From NCBI GenBank assembly GCA_024509875.1, contig JAMPIV010000305.1:620001-684000 (forward strand): a stretch of DNA of 64,000 nt, given 5' to 3'. The stretch comes from Oreohelix idahoensis (Eukaryota; Mollusca; Gastropoda; Stylommatophora; Oreohelicidae). This document shows positions 11,651 to 21,525 of this stretch, in pieces. Made by a program: the position numbers and the translations under genes. The stretch's first letter is position 1. Each line of letters starts with the position of its first letter. Under the pieces are notes generated by a model that ran no database searches, was not told where the DNA came from, and was given only the letters and a program-made list of their open reading frames with translations.

Positions 11651-12130
11651 AAAACAATGATATAATTAGGAATACAATATAAGAATATAAGACACAATGA
11701 AACAGAATGGTACTCATTCATTCATTACCTTTCAGCTCTCCAAGGAGCGTAGGCTTTCAACAAATGTATTCAAAGTCCTCCTGTCAGTGACATAGCCCAA
11801 GGTCTTTCAATATATTCCTTATAATTTTCACTTCTGTCTCTAGTTCTCTTCTCCATGTTCTTTATCCACAATAAATCATGACATAAATCATGACATGCAA
11901 ATAAAGTTAGCATGAGTAAGAATTGTTTTTTTTCCTTCTCAAAAAGTCCAAACTGTGGTAGCACTTATTATAAGAAGTCTCACATGTATGAAAAGTGGAT
12001 TATACTGTTTCCTATCTCACATTTACACAATTTGATGCTAAAATCTTAAATCAAGCACTCATGGAGTAAACAGACACATACCATCTTTTATTTTTTTGGT
12101 TTTAAATGTAAAATATCAATTTCACATTAC
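11651..12130. other. Intron sequence with a LINE-B scrap
   Basis: 11651-11700 strongly resembles the other flank of the LINE-A copy (10074-10118). 11725-11860 is a minus-strand LINE-B 3' scrap (aaggagcgtaggctttcaac). The rest is AT-rich and unassigned. Confidence 0.45.
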
Positions 12131-12232
12131 CTGCCTCTTGGCCCCACTCCACATCTACAAAACCACTTTTAGTCCAGCTCTCTTCCTCAATGTGTGCATT
12201 ACTATTGCCTGAACTCTGTGCATCAGCTGAAC
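12131..12232 (-). CDS. AP1AR: AP1AR-like internal exon (acidic Trp motifs)
   Basis: A 102-nt exon between acceptor tttctgttcgttcag and donor GAGGCAG/gtaatg. It begins in phase 1, completing the overhang of the exon at 25919, and ends in phase 1, feeding the terminal exon. It encodes SADAQSSGNSNAHIEEESW and then TKSGFVDVEWGQEA. The Trp residues in acidic context (EESWTKSGF, DVEWG) correspond to the acidic Trp region of AP1AR, known in the vertebrate protein to contact AP-1. Confidence 0.7.
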
Positions 12233-12429
12233 CTGAACGAACAGAAATATACTAAGACCATTTAGTTTACCTTTCCTTCGACACTGTAAGCCTATAATGT
12301 AATCTGCATTTATGTCCGCACAATGATGTGAAATGAGAATACAAAAGGCAAGAGCAGTTTTCATTGCACTCAGAAATACATAGAGATGAAGAGAAATCAA
12401 GTCCAACATAAAAATAAGAATCTTCAACA
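12233..12429. other. Short intron stretch, nothing recognised
   Basis: No element boundary or coding potential is evident beyond the splice acceptor of the exon at 12131-12232. Confidence 0.4.
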
Positions 12430-12865
12430 CAAATGTCATGTTAGTCCTATTGTATGGCTCTGAAACATGCAGAACAACAAAAACCAAAAAGCTAAAGACT
12501 TTTATAAATAAGTGCTTACATGGAATAGTAAGATTGAAATGGAGTGACAAGGTCATCAATGTGGAACTAACTGATGATAAGAAGCAGACAACTGCCAGTT
12601 GAGCAAGAGATGAGAAGCAGACGCTGGTAATGGATAAGTGACACACTGAGGAAACCTGCTGTTAGCATTACAAGGCAGCCCTTGTTTTAGAACTTCCAGG
12701 GTAAGAAAGGCACAGTTAAACTACAAATACAAGGAGAAGAGTACTGGAGACAGAAATGAAAAATATGAGCAAGAAATGAAAAGAACTTGAGCTGATGGCA
12801 TGCAACAGGAGGACTTGGCATGTGTCTGTTGAAGGCCTATGCTTCTTGGGAAGGCTAGAGGGTAT
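12430..12865 (+). mobile_element. LINE-B 3'-end fragment, plus strand
   Basis: Diverged copy of the LINE-B tail. Landmarks shared with the other copies are aaagacttttataaataagtg, gttgagcaagagatgagaag, the gagctgatggcatgcaacag stretch and gaaggcctatgcttcttggg at the end. Many stops; no functional protein. Confidence 0.65.
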
Positions 12866-13221
12866 TGATTGACTGACAATTACTAAACCACCCGCCAAAC
12901 ATTTTTTCATAAATGAAAACTTTTTGCTAGCCATCAGTCTCTGTGTCACTCATCGCACATTCACCTAAATATGACCTTTGACACCTGAGTGTTTGACACT
13001 CATGAGGAAGATCGGTGGTGTATGTCCCTTAACCATGTTACACAATCGAAGGTGAGGTCCATGAAAGGTAAATAGAAAATTTTTATGTACTCTGCTGAAG
13101 ACTTCAGATAAGGCCAGATCCTCAGCCATCTCCACACCGAAGGCTGACTGCACTGGAATCATTCTCATCATAACCTTTCAGTTCATTGTGCAGCACATGC
13201 TTTCAATAAACAGATGTCAAG
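12866..13221. other. Unassigned intron sequence, possible SINE remnant
   Basis: It contains ggtggtgtatgtcccttaac (about 13013-13032), which resembles the conserved middle of several tRNA-derived SINEs. No promoter boxes or target-site duplication were seen. A 68-codon minus-strand ORF here (12965-13171) has no recognisable features. Confidence 0.3.
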
Positions 13222-13501
13222 CCTGACTATCCTGTGCCATCCATTCAATATCTTTCCATGTCTTCTTTAACCCTTTCATGTCTAATTCTAGTTCTCTTCT
13301 CCATGTGTTTTGTGGTATTTCCTATTTCTCTTGGAGTTACAGAATAGGGACTGCTTGTAATGCTATCAACGGGTTTTATTAGTGCATGTGCTAGACAACG
13401 CCAGTGTCTTCTCATAAATTGATCAGATAGCGTTTGTCTGGTTCTGTCCATCAGTGCCACAATGGTGATCTTGTCATATCACTTCAATCCTTCTGTTCTA
13501 T
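13222..13501 (-). mobile_element. LINE-B 3'-end fragment, minus strand, left half
   Basis: LINE-B tail (complement of MEKRTRIRHERVKEDMERY; also ALMDRTRQTLSDQFMRRHWR). It is interrupted by element G at 13502-13506 and continues from 21193, where gcaagcatcc matches the uninterrupted copy at about 28419. Confidence 0.7.
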
Positions 13502-13506
13502 GCAAG
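13502..13506. repeat. Target-site duplication GCAAG, left (element G)
   Basis: Identical to 21193-21197, directly abutting the LTR ends (tgtaac... and ...gtaaca). Confidence 0.85.
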
Positions 13507-14946
13507 TGTAACAAGTTGATCCTATGAAAAGGGCAGTAATTCTGAATATGTTTTTGGGCAAAGTAGATTATGAGTTACAATACTTGTATACCTGATTAAG
13601 CTGAGGTTTGTTTAACGTTATAATAGAAACATATCCTTTTATTTTGAGTGACAGAGTACAGGAAAGCGTGCAAACGCTTTTATCTCAAATGCTGAGATGT
13701 ATTTATTCTGTACTGTTTTTGAGCTGTGTTCAAAAACAGCGGAGTCTCGTTTTGGGTTTTTTGGCGGGACTAGAGTGTGTGATCCCGGAGAGGAGAAGAG
13801 GGATTCGGAGCGTTGGACCGGGAGTGGTCAACGCTGTCTGTGTGTGTTTTTCGAGGATGTATGCCTACGTAGTGCTTTGAATAATGTCGACTTAATGTTT
13901 TTGCTGTGTGGATAGGCCATATTATGTATTTGTGAAGCTTTGAGGAAGCTATTATGAGTCCAGGATTGGGACAGGCCATATTAAGTATTTGTGAAGCTTT
14001 GAGGAAGCTATTATGAGTCCAGGATTGGGACAGGCCATATTAAGTATTTGTGAAGCTTTGAGGAAGCTATTATGAGTCGTGAGGACTTTAGGCCATAATT
14101 TATGTGAACTGCTGGGTGCAGTATTATAAGTCTAGCGCAGAGATGAGTCGTGAGGACTTTAGGCCATAATTTATGTGAACTGCTGGGTGCAGTATTATAA
14201 GTCTAGCGCAGAGATGAGTCGTGAGGACTTTAGGTCATAATTTATGTGAACTGCTGGGTGCAGTATTATAAGTCTAGCGCAGAGATGAGTTGTGAGGACT
14301 TTAGGCCATTATTTATGTGAACTGCTGGGTGCAGTATTATAAGTGAGTCATGAGGACTTTAGGCCATTATTTATGTGAACTGCTGGGTGCAGTATTATAA
14401 GTGAGTCATGAGGACTTTAGGCCATAATTTATGTGAACTGCTGGGTGCAGTATTATAAGCGAGTCGTGAGGACTTTAGGCCATTATTTATGTGAACTGCT
14501 GGGTGCAGTATTATAAGTGAGTCGTGAGGACTTTAGGCCATTATTTATGTGAACTGCTGGGTGCAGTATTATAAGTGAGTCATGAGGACTTTAGGCCATA
14601 ATTTATGTGAACTGCTGGGTGCAGTATTATAGCGCAGTGTTATAGCGCAGAGATGAGTCGTGAGGACTTTAGGCCTTGATATAGATCTGCTGATGAATGT
14701 TGAAGAGTATTGTATTGCAATGACTTGTAATGTGACTGTGTGTATATCAATGTAAACGTGATCGTGCTGTGACTTAATAAATCGACATTTAAATGTCACC
14801 AGGCGTTTACCACAGTCCATGATTCTTATGTACGTGCCTTGTGGTGTGAGTGTCTACCCTATCACACACCCACTTGCAATATTCTACACGTCGTAACAAG
14901 TGACCAGTATCATCAAACAATGCAATAGTATACATCATCGGTAACA
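13507..14946 (+). repeat. Element G left LTR (1440 bp)
   Basis: Starts tgtaacaagttg and ends catcggtaaca. It contains two internal tandem arrays: about three copies of a 59-bp unit (aagctttgaggaagctatta...) at 13915-14075, then about ten copies of a 57-70-bp unit (gtgaggactttaggcca...) at 14070-14680. An AATAAA polyadenylation signal lies at about 14776. Sequence before it is nearly identical to the right LTR; sequence from about 14793 to 14933 is strongly diverged from it. Confidence 0.85.
13915..14690. repeat. Tandem arrays inside element G left LTR
   Basis: Units of about 59 bp and then 57-70 bp sharing the gaggactttaggccat core and the gaactgctgggtgcagtatt block. Two more long units are present here than in the right LTR, which accounts for most of the length difference (1440 versus 1304 bp). 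Confidence 0.85.
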
Positions 14947-15951
14947 GTGGTGGACCAGTTCAAATTGGAACGAATGGATATGACATTCGCGTATCAAGAG
15001 TTTCTCTAACTTGAGAGAGTATTTAACAGACGGAAGGATAAAATCGTTATCGATACAGTCCACATATCTGTATCATTTGATAGATTTGTTTTCGGGTTCT
15101 GACACCCGCAACAGTCGTTTTGAGAGAACTTCATGCGTGACCTGAATCTCATGTGCTTCAAACCGTGACCTGGTTTGTAGTCTGCCTGTGGAGCGCATTT
15201 GGGAAACGCCTTATTCGTGGGAATAATCAGCTTTATAGCACTGTCAGTTGACGTCCTGTGTCGTGCCTGTAGAAAACAACAACGTCTGTAGTCTACATTT
15301 CCTATCAGATGTGCAGCGAAATTATCAAGCAGCGAGCCAGCAGTTTATGAGGTGATACAACGTCTGAAGGATAGCGTGTACAAGTCGAGTGTATGTGCAG
15401 TTGTACCAGTCATTTTGCAAGTATAGCTCGAGTCAAGAGCGGGTTTGCTGTGTTCCTGTTACGATCATCATGTGCTCCTATGCAGTATTCGAGCACATAC
15501 CTTACTAAAGCGAGGACCTGAAGGGAAGAGAATCTAGATCCAATACCTTTCGGCGATAGACTGTTTTAGCGTCAGAATTATGTGATATTTAAAGTCTTGG
15601 CGGAAGGGAATGGAAAATTGACAGATAAGTGATTTTTGTTTGTTCTGTAAAGTGTGTCATGTCACTCATGTCCTCAGGCCTTCTGAATTCTATGCATTTC
15701 TTTTTAATTCTGTTGTTGATGTTGTTTATGTCTATAGTGACATATAAGTAGAATTTAATGCATAAGTAGTTTATGGCTATTAACATGTGGTATTGACTAC
15801 CATGATATGGATATGACCATATAAAGGTTCTTTGAACAGAAATTGATCTGACAGTAATTAGGAATAGTTGCAATTTATTGTATGGTTATTTAGCTGTCAG
15901 GAGTAAAAGGTTTATTGATACATATACAGTGATCTCAATAAGTAAGTCACT
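14947..15951 (+). other. Element G leader
   Basis: About 1 kb between the left LTR and the ORF. It opens with gTGGTGGACCAGTTCAAAT, a candidate primer-binding site by position. No ORF of note on the plus strand. Confidence 0.5.
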
Positions 15952-18045
15952 ATGGATGATGACGAAATGGATCCTGATAATATGTGGCCTTTATTGGAGT
16001 ATTTATTTCAAGAGGGTAAAAATTTTCATAGATTAAAAGGACCAGAACTGGAAGCACACGTGATGGACGGATTGTTGGTCAGTGCGTCGAGAGCACTAAG
16101 AGATTTTGCTGAGAATAGATTTCAGTCCATCCCTCATTTAAGAATGGCTAGGAATTTAGCAAAGTTGCTGCTGCTCGACCTTCGTGTATTTGTGTATAAT
16201 AATATTCATGTTGAACACGACAATATATTGAAGGGTATACACAATATAATTGCTGACAATCAGGAAAAGAAGCTAGAAGATGAGGAAGTAAGAGTCAACA
16301 GACAGGAAGAAAAAAATTGCTTAAAGGGTAAAGCTGAAGAGAGTGAACTTAAGGAAAAATTAGCTAAACTTACAGGTGATTTAAATAGATCAAACCTGGA
16401 ACTTGCTAGAGTACAAGCAAGTTTGGATTCTTCACTATTGAAGGTTAAAGAATTGGAGGTCCAGATAAAAGTTAAGCATGTGGAGGTGGAAAACCTTACA
16501 CAAGAGATCCAACGAAGAAAAGACATGTATGAAAAATTAAAAGCGGAAACCAATGAGCGAGAAGGATTATACAGTGTAATGATACATGATGTATGTTTTG
16601 ATAAACTTGAAGAGAAGAATACTGTATTTCCAGGGGAAGTCGATGAGTTAGTGAATAATAATAATGGTGAGAATGAAACACAGTCAATAAAGGTAAATAA
16701 AGAGCAGGATGGAAAAGAGACATTGGTAGAGTTGACGGCTGAGAAAGAGAAGGTTGCTAAGATTGAGAAATTGCTAGCAGAAGAAGGTTGCAGAGTTTTG
16801 GCTCTTAATGATTTAAATAAGAAACTTAGTCAAGAGATTGCGCATAGAGATATTGAAATTGCAGAGGCCAGAAAACGGGTAAATGGCCTGCTTGACATCG
16901 TCTTGGATAAAAAAATGTGGTCTTCTGTCTATGTTGACAGTGATAGACAGAAAGTTGCGAAAAGTCAGCCCCATACACTTTTTGCTCATAGAGAGGCCAT
17001 ACATGGTAAACATAGAACTTTTCGTGGGAGATACAACTTCCCTAGTGCTAGTGGTACTAGTGACTCTATTGATAATTCTTGGCGTCAGGCTAATAAAGAT
17101 TCTTGTGTTTCAGCCAGTTCTATTGATTACGAAAAGAAATGTGAGAAATTGAAAGTTAAGGCTCCTAAAATCAATCATTTGTTTACTGTTGCAGATTCTG
17201 ATAAACTTGTAACAGGGAATAAACATAGTACTATATTTTCGAGGAATGAAACCCACTATGGGCAGGAAAATAAACATTCTAAGGGTTCAGTTACTTGTCA
17301 AACTCAGCACAGCCAGTTTGACGGGATTGGTAAACATATTCCCATAGGTGAAAAGAAGAACATTGATAGTAAGAGATATAATCACAAGATTAGACAGTAC
17401 CAAGGGAGTTTATCAAGTGGTAATTTTGATTCTCCAAGGAATTGTAAACAATTTAGCGGATTTCAACATTTTGATCCGAAGAATTCTGTAAGTTATAGTA
17501 GAAATAACTGTAAGAAAAACTATCAATCTGGTAATGATTTTGCTACTAGAAAGCAAGTCTTGTCTAGTGGACATTTTTGTCAAAGAAGATATGTTAACAA
17601 CAACAATGCTAACTTGGGTTATAGACATAACATTTGTCATAATAGAGGAATTGACAAGAATATAAAGAGAGATAATAGCTCTTCACATGTTTCTCTACAT
17701 AACTTGACTCAGCAAAAGTCTAGAGTCATTGTTTGTAAACAAAGCAACTGTAGTAATAAATATTTTCATCATGTAACAAATAATAAGCGCAAGTATGCTA
17801 ACTTTGCTCAACATGAGCCCATAGTCAGTTGTAATAGAGGTAAGCAAGGTGGCAATAACAGTGGTGTTTCAAATTCTATTGTTGATGGTGTTATTGATTA
17901 CGAGATGATGTCTCGGTGTTGTAAATATAACACTTTGTTTCAGCCTACGGCAGTAATGTCTTCTGTGATGTCTAGAGATTGTAAAAGAAGAGCTGAGGGC
18001 ATTTTGAAAGGACCATTACTTTACAAGGACCAAAATAATGGGTAA
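15952..18045 (+). CDS. Element G protein, 697 aa, gag-like coiled-coil protein
   Basis: The only substantial ORF of element G. The N-terminus is acidic (MDDDEMDPDN). Residues 10-100 look like a compact helical domain rich in Leu/Ala (LLVSASRALRDFAENRF, ARNLAKLLLLDLRVF). Residues 105-205 and 255-320 are strongly heptad-like Glu/Lys/Leu coiled coil. From about 330 onward the chain is basic, Asn/Ser/His/Lys-rich and low in complexity, with scattered Cys/His (KQSNCSNKYFHH) but no canonical CCHC knuckle. Helical domain, coiled coil and basic tail are a plausible gag layout, with the tail possibly binding RNA. I do not recognise the family. The ORF is intact over 2.1 kb despite lacking pol neighbours, which argues it was functional until recently. 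The first ATG was chosen as start. Confidence 0.7.
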   Translation: MDDDEMDPDNMWPLLEYLFQEGKNFHRLKGPELEAHVMDGLLVSASRALRDFAENRFQSIPHLRMARNLAKLLLLDLRVFVYNNIHVEHDNILKGIHNIIADNQEKKLEDEEVRVNRQEEKNCLKGKAEESELKEKLAKLTGDLNRSNLELARVQASLDSSLLKVKELEVQIKVKHVEVENLTQEIQRRKDMYEKLKAETNEREGLYSVMIHDVCFDKLEEKNTVFPGEVDELVNNNNGENETQSIKVNKEQDGKETLVELTAEKEKVAKIEKLLAEEGCRVLALNDLNKKLSQEIAHRDIEIAEARKRVNGLLDIVLDKKMWSSVYVDSDRQKVAKSQPHTLFAHREAIHGKHRTFRGRYNFPSASGTSDSIDNSWRQANKDSCVSASSIDYEKKCEKLKVKAPKINHLFTVADSDKLVTGNKHSTIFSRNETHYGQENKHSKGSVTCQTQHSQFDGIGKHIPIGEKKNIDSKRYNHKIRQYQGSLSSGNFDSPRNCKQFSGFQHFDPKNSVSYSRNNCKKNYQSGNDFATRKQVLSSGHFCQRRYVNNNNANLGYRHNICHNRGIDKNIKRDNSSSHVSLHNLTQQKSRVIVCKQSNCSNKYFHHVTNNKRKYANFAQHEPIVSCNRGKQGGNNSGVSNSIVDGVIDYEMMSRCCKYNTLFQPTAVMSSVMSRDCKRRAEGILKGPLLYKDQNNG

Positions 18046-19888
18046 TTGTAATTTGACTTCTACGTTTTTTCTCCTTAGATTGTACCATTCATTAAAATGG
18101 AAATTTTCATTCATATATTTTGACAGAAGCGACTTTACGATAACAGTCAAGGCTCCTGTGTCATATTAGTAGTGAGAAAAGTGAGTCAACTCAGCATCCG
18201 TGTGTGCGTTCAAGCGTAACTTGTTCTGCGTCCCACTAAACATCTGATGTTTTGCTTGCTCAGGGTCAGGACATATTGACAGGAAAGCGAGAGATTTCCA
18301 TCTGATTTTTTTTACTTATGTAAACAGTAAATATTTTCTTTTGTATTTGTTAGTATAATAAATGATATGTTCCTGATTTGCAATAACATGTAATTTCGTT
18401 TGAAATATTTAATGCATCATTTGATTGCCATGATTTTTTGTTTTTATTGTTAGCTATATTCCATTGTTGAACTTGCAGTGGTTTGTTTTGGTTTGTTGTT
18501 TTTGTAGCAGTTTTGTTAGGATAACTTTTTGTACATGTTGAGTTTGCAAGCCCTATGCACAAAACTCATTAGTTGTAATGGTGCAATAATTACTTTTAGA
18601 TAATTCATGAGCACTTGAATTTTTTCTCATGTGTTTTATGTGATGTATATTTTTTGAAGAGAAAAAAAAAAAACTTACATTTGTTAATGTGTGTCTGTTT
18701 AGAGATAGATTGTTCATACGTCCTTCATTTTCTTGAAGTCGATTTCTTTGTTAGTTTATTCATTATAGCTTTGAATTGGTTGTAAATGTAATACTATTTT
18801 TATGCAACTTAGTGATACGAAACTTTTTTGTATTTTTTTTTTTGAAAATGTATTTTTTCGAACGTTGTAATATTTTTTCTGCGCCAATGCTAGTCTGTAT
18901 ATTATGGTTAGTAATGTGTAGTGTCATTAGTTCCTTGAAATTGTTTTTTTTAATGTTTGATGCATTTTTCTGTATTTAGCGCGTGACTTTGAGTCAGTGC
19001 AAATCTTTTTGATAGCGTCTTATTTTTTGTTTGTGCGATATCTTGTATAATTTATTATTAGTTATGCATAAGTTTTATAATTTGGTTAAATTACTTACTA
19101 TTCTTTTTGTCATAAGTTTTTTTTCACTTGTGTTGTTAGTATAGATATACTTTGTCATTTTGTGTTATAATTTTTTATCGTAGTTGTATTAACTTATATT
19201 ATATGATGTTTAATTTAGATAGTTATAACGTATTGTTACTACTTTTTCTACATGTGCATCTTTACTTTTTATCTGTTTTTGTTGACTGTTCGTCATCCCT
19301 TTACATCTTTTCTGTTGTCTTTTCAGCATAATCTGATATGTTGTTTATACTTCCGTGTTTCATCTTTGTCTCACTTTATGCTTCGTGTATACTTTTTTCT
19401 GTTACGCTACTTAGACTTTCATTCGTTGTATTGTTCAAGTAATGATGTAACTTTGGATCAGGGATAGTTGTATTTGCTTTACATGATTTGACATTGTGAT
19501 ATTATTTGTTGTTTTTCATATGATGATTTCACATTTTACTTCTTTTCGAATTATACTTTGTTTACTTGATATTATCATTTCTATTACTATTGTTTGTTGC
19601 TTGTTTGAGTATTATTGTATATGCTTAACTTAGTTCTGTAATAGATTAATTTTGAGATACTTAGCTTGGTTTTCTAATAGATTAATTTTAGTAATCATAC
19701 GTTGGATGACTGTTATTTACTTTACATTTACTGCTAATATTTTGTAGATATACTATTTCTGACTTATCATAAGATGAATTTTGTAAAACATATGTTAGAA
19801 CTCCATTATCTTTTAAATTTTTTCGTTTTGGGAGTTAATTTTCAAAAAAATGATAGAATCATTTTTTTCTCCTGGGTGTGTGGGAAAC
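18046..19888 (+). other. Element G 3' noncoding region, T-rich
   Basis: 1.84 kb of strongly T-rich sequence between the ORF and the right LTR. No pol motifs in any frame. It ends in a purine-rich tract (gggtgtgtgggaaac) suited to plus-strand priming. Confidence 0.6.
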
Positions 19889-21192
19889 TGTAACAAGTTG
19901 ATCCTATGAAAAGGGCAGTAATTCTGAATATGTTTTTGGGCAAAGTAGATTATGAGTTACAATACTTGTATACCTGATTAAGCTGAGGTTTATTTAACGT
20001 TATAATAGAAACATATCCTTTTATTTTGAGTGACAGAGTACAGGAAAGCGTGCGAACGCTTTTATCTCAAATGCTGAGATGTATTTATTCTGTACTGTTT
20101 TTGAGCTGTGTTCAAAAACAGCGGAGTCTCGTTTTGGGTTTTTTGGCGGGACTAGAGTGTGTGATCCCGGAGAGGAGAAGAGGGATTCGGAGCGTTGGAC
20201 CGGGAGTGGTCAACGCTGTCTGTGTGTGTTTTTCGAGGATGTATGCCTACGTAGTGCTTTGAATAATGTCGACTTAATGTTTTTGCTGTGTGGATAGGCC
20301 ATATTATGTATTTGTGAAGCTTTGAGGAAGCTATTATGAGTCCAGGATTGGGACAGGCCATATTAAGTATTTGTGAAGCTTTGAGGAAGCTATTATGAGT
20401 CCAGGATTGGGACAGGCCATATTAAGTATTTGTGAAGCTTTGAGGAAGCTATTATGAGTCGTGAGGACTTTAGGCCATAATTTATGTGAACTGCTGGGTG
20501 CAGTATTATAAGTCTAGCGCAGAGATGAGTCGTGAGGACTTTAGGCCATTATTTATGTGAACTGCTGGGTGCAGTATTATAAGTGAGTCATGAGGACTTT
20601 AGGCCATAATTTATGTGAACTGCTGGGTGCAGTATTATAAGCGAGTCATGAGGACTTTAGGCCATTATTTATGTGAACTGCTGGGTGCAGTATTATAAGT
20701 GAGTCGTGAGGACTTTAGGCCATTATTTATGTGAACTGCTGGGTGCAGTATTATAAGTGAGTCATGAGGACTTTAGGCCATTATTTATGTGAACTGCTGG
20801 GTGCAGTATTATAAGTGAGTCATGAGGACTTTAGGCCATAATTTATGTGAACTGCTGGGTGCAGTATTATAGCGCAGTGTTATAGCGCAGAGATGAGTCG
20901 TGAGGACTTTAGGCCTTGATATAGATCTGCTGATGAATGTTGAAGAGTATTGTATTGCAATGACTTGTAATGTGACTGTGTGTATATCAATGTAAACGTG
21001 ATCGTGCTGTGACTTAATAAATCGACATTTAAATTACACCAGATGTTTACGGCCATCCATGACTATTATTTACGTACCTGTGTTGTGAGTGACTGTTCTA
21101 CCACACACTCACTAATACATACCTAACACAGATACGACGGCACACCTACGCCACCCATACACCGTTAATATTAATATTCATCATCGGTAACA
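19889..21192 (+). repeat. Element G right LTR (1304 bp)
   Basis: Same ends as the left LTR and nearly identical up to the AATAAA at about 21016. From about 21033 to 21180 it is only roughly two-thirds similar to the left copy, yet the terminal atcatcggtaaca is shared. It carries about eight of the 57-70-bp units. Confidence 0.85.
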
Positions 21193-21520
21193 GCAAGCAT
21201 CCATTTTACTGTCCAGTCTGTAACACTCAGATTATTATGTTTGCTCTTCTCCATGTTTGACAGCCATACAATATGACTGACTTGACACCTGAGCTAAAGA
21301 TGCTTATTTCTAGTGACATCCACATGTTTCTTAACTTAATGAGAGCTTCTCTTGTCTTTACTTTTCTTGCTCTTCCTCCAACTTTATCTACATGGCTGCC
21401 AGTTTATGTGTATGATTTCACGGCTTGGAGAGATCTATCTCCAAGTGTCCTCTTTTATAGTATTTTTTACACATCTTCCATTAATTGTTACAGGGCACCT
21501 CGATTTGTTCATCTGATTTA
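21193..21520 (-). mobile_element. Target-site duplication GCAAG and LINE-B right half
   Basis: 21193-21197 is the second GCAAG. The sequence continues the LINE-B copy broken at 13506 (gcaagcatcc, then agccataca as in the copy at about 28470). The part beyond about 21290 is probably more of the same LINE but is too diverged to be sure. Confidence 0.6.
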
Positions 21521-21525
21521 ATACA

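Larger units (their letters stand above)
13507..21192 (+). mobile_element. Element G: LTR retroelement with one ORF and no pol
   Basis: A 7.69-kb element with 5'-TG...CA-3' LTRs (13507-14946 and 19889-21192), a GCAAG target-site duplication, a primer-binding-site-like start (TGGTGGACCAG, one base after the left LTR), a purine-rich stretch (gtgtgtgggaaac) before the right LTR, and a single 697-codon ORF. No protease, reverse transcriptase, RNase H or integrase motif was found in any frame of the 4.9-kb interior. It is most simply a non-autonomous LTR element that keeps a gag-like gene and is moved by a partner's enzymes. It lies in a host intron, antisense to the AP1AR-like gene, inside a LINE-B copy. 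Confidence 0.85.

Noticed and set aside
13608..13979. Small ORFs in the element G LTR, repeated at 20026-20361
   Set aside because: Present twice only because the LTR is duplicated; short, overlapping in several frames, no recognised domain.
16260..16723. Antisense Ser/Leu-rich ORFs opposite the 697-codon gene
   Set aside because: Shadows of the coiled-coil coding strand; no independent features.
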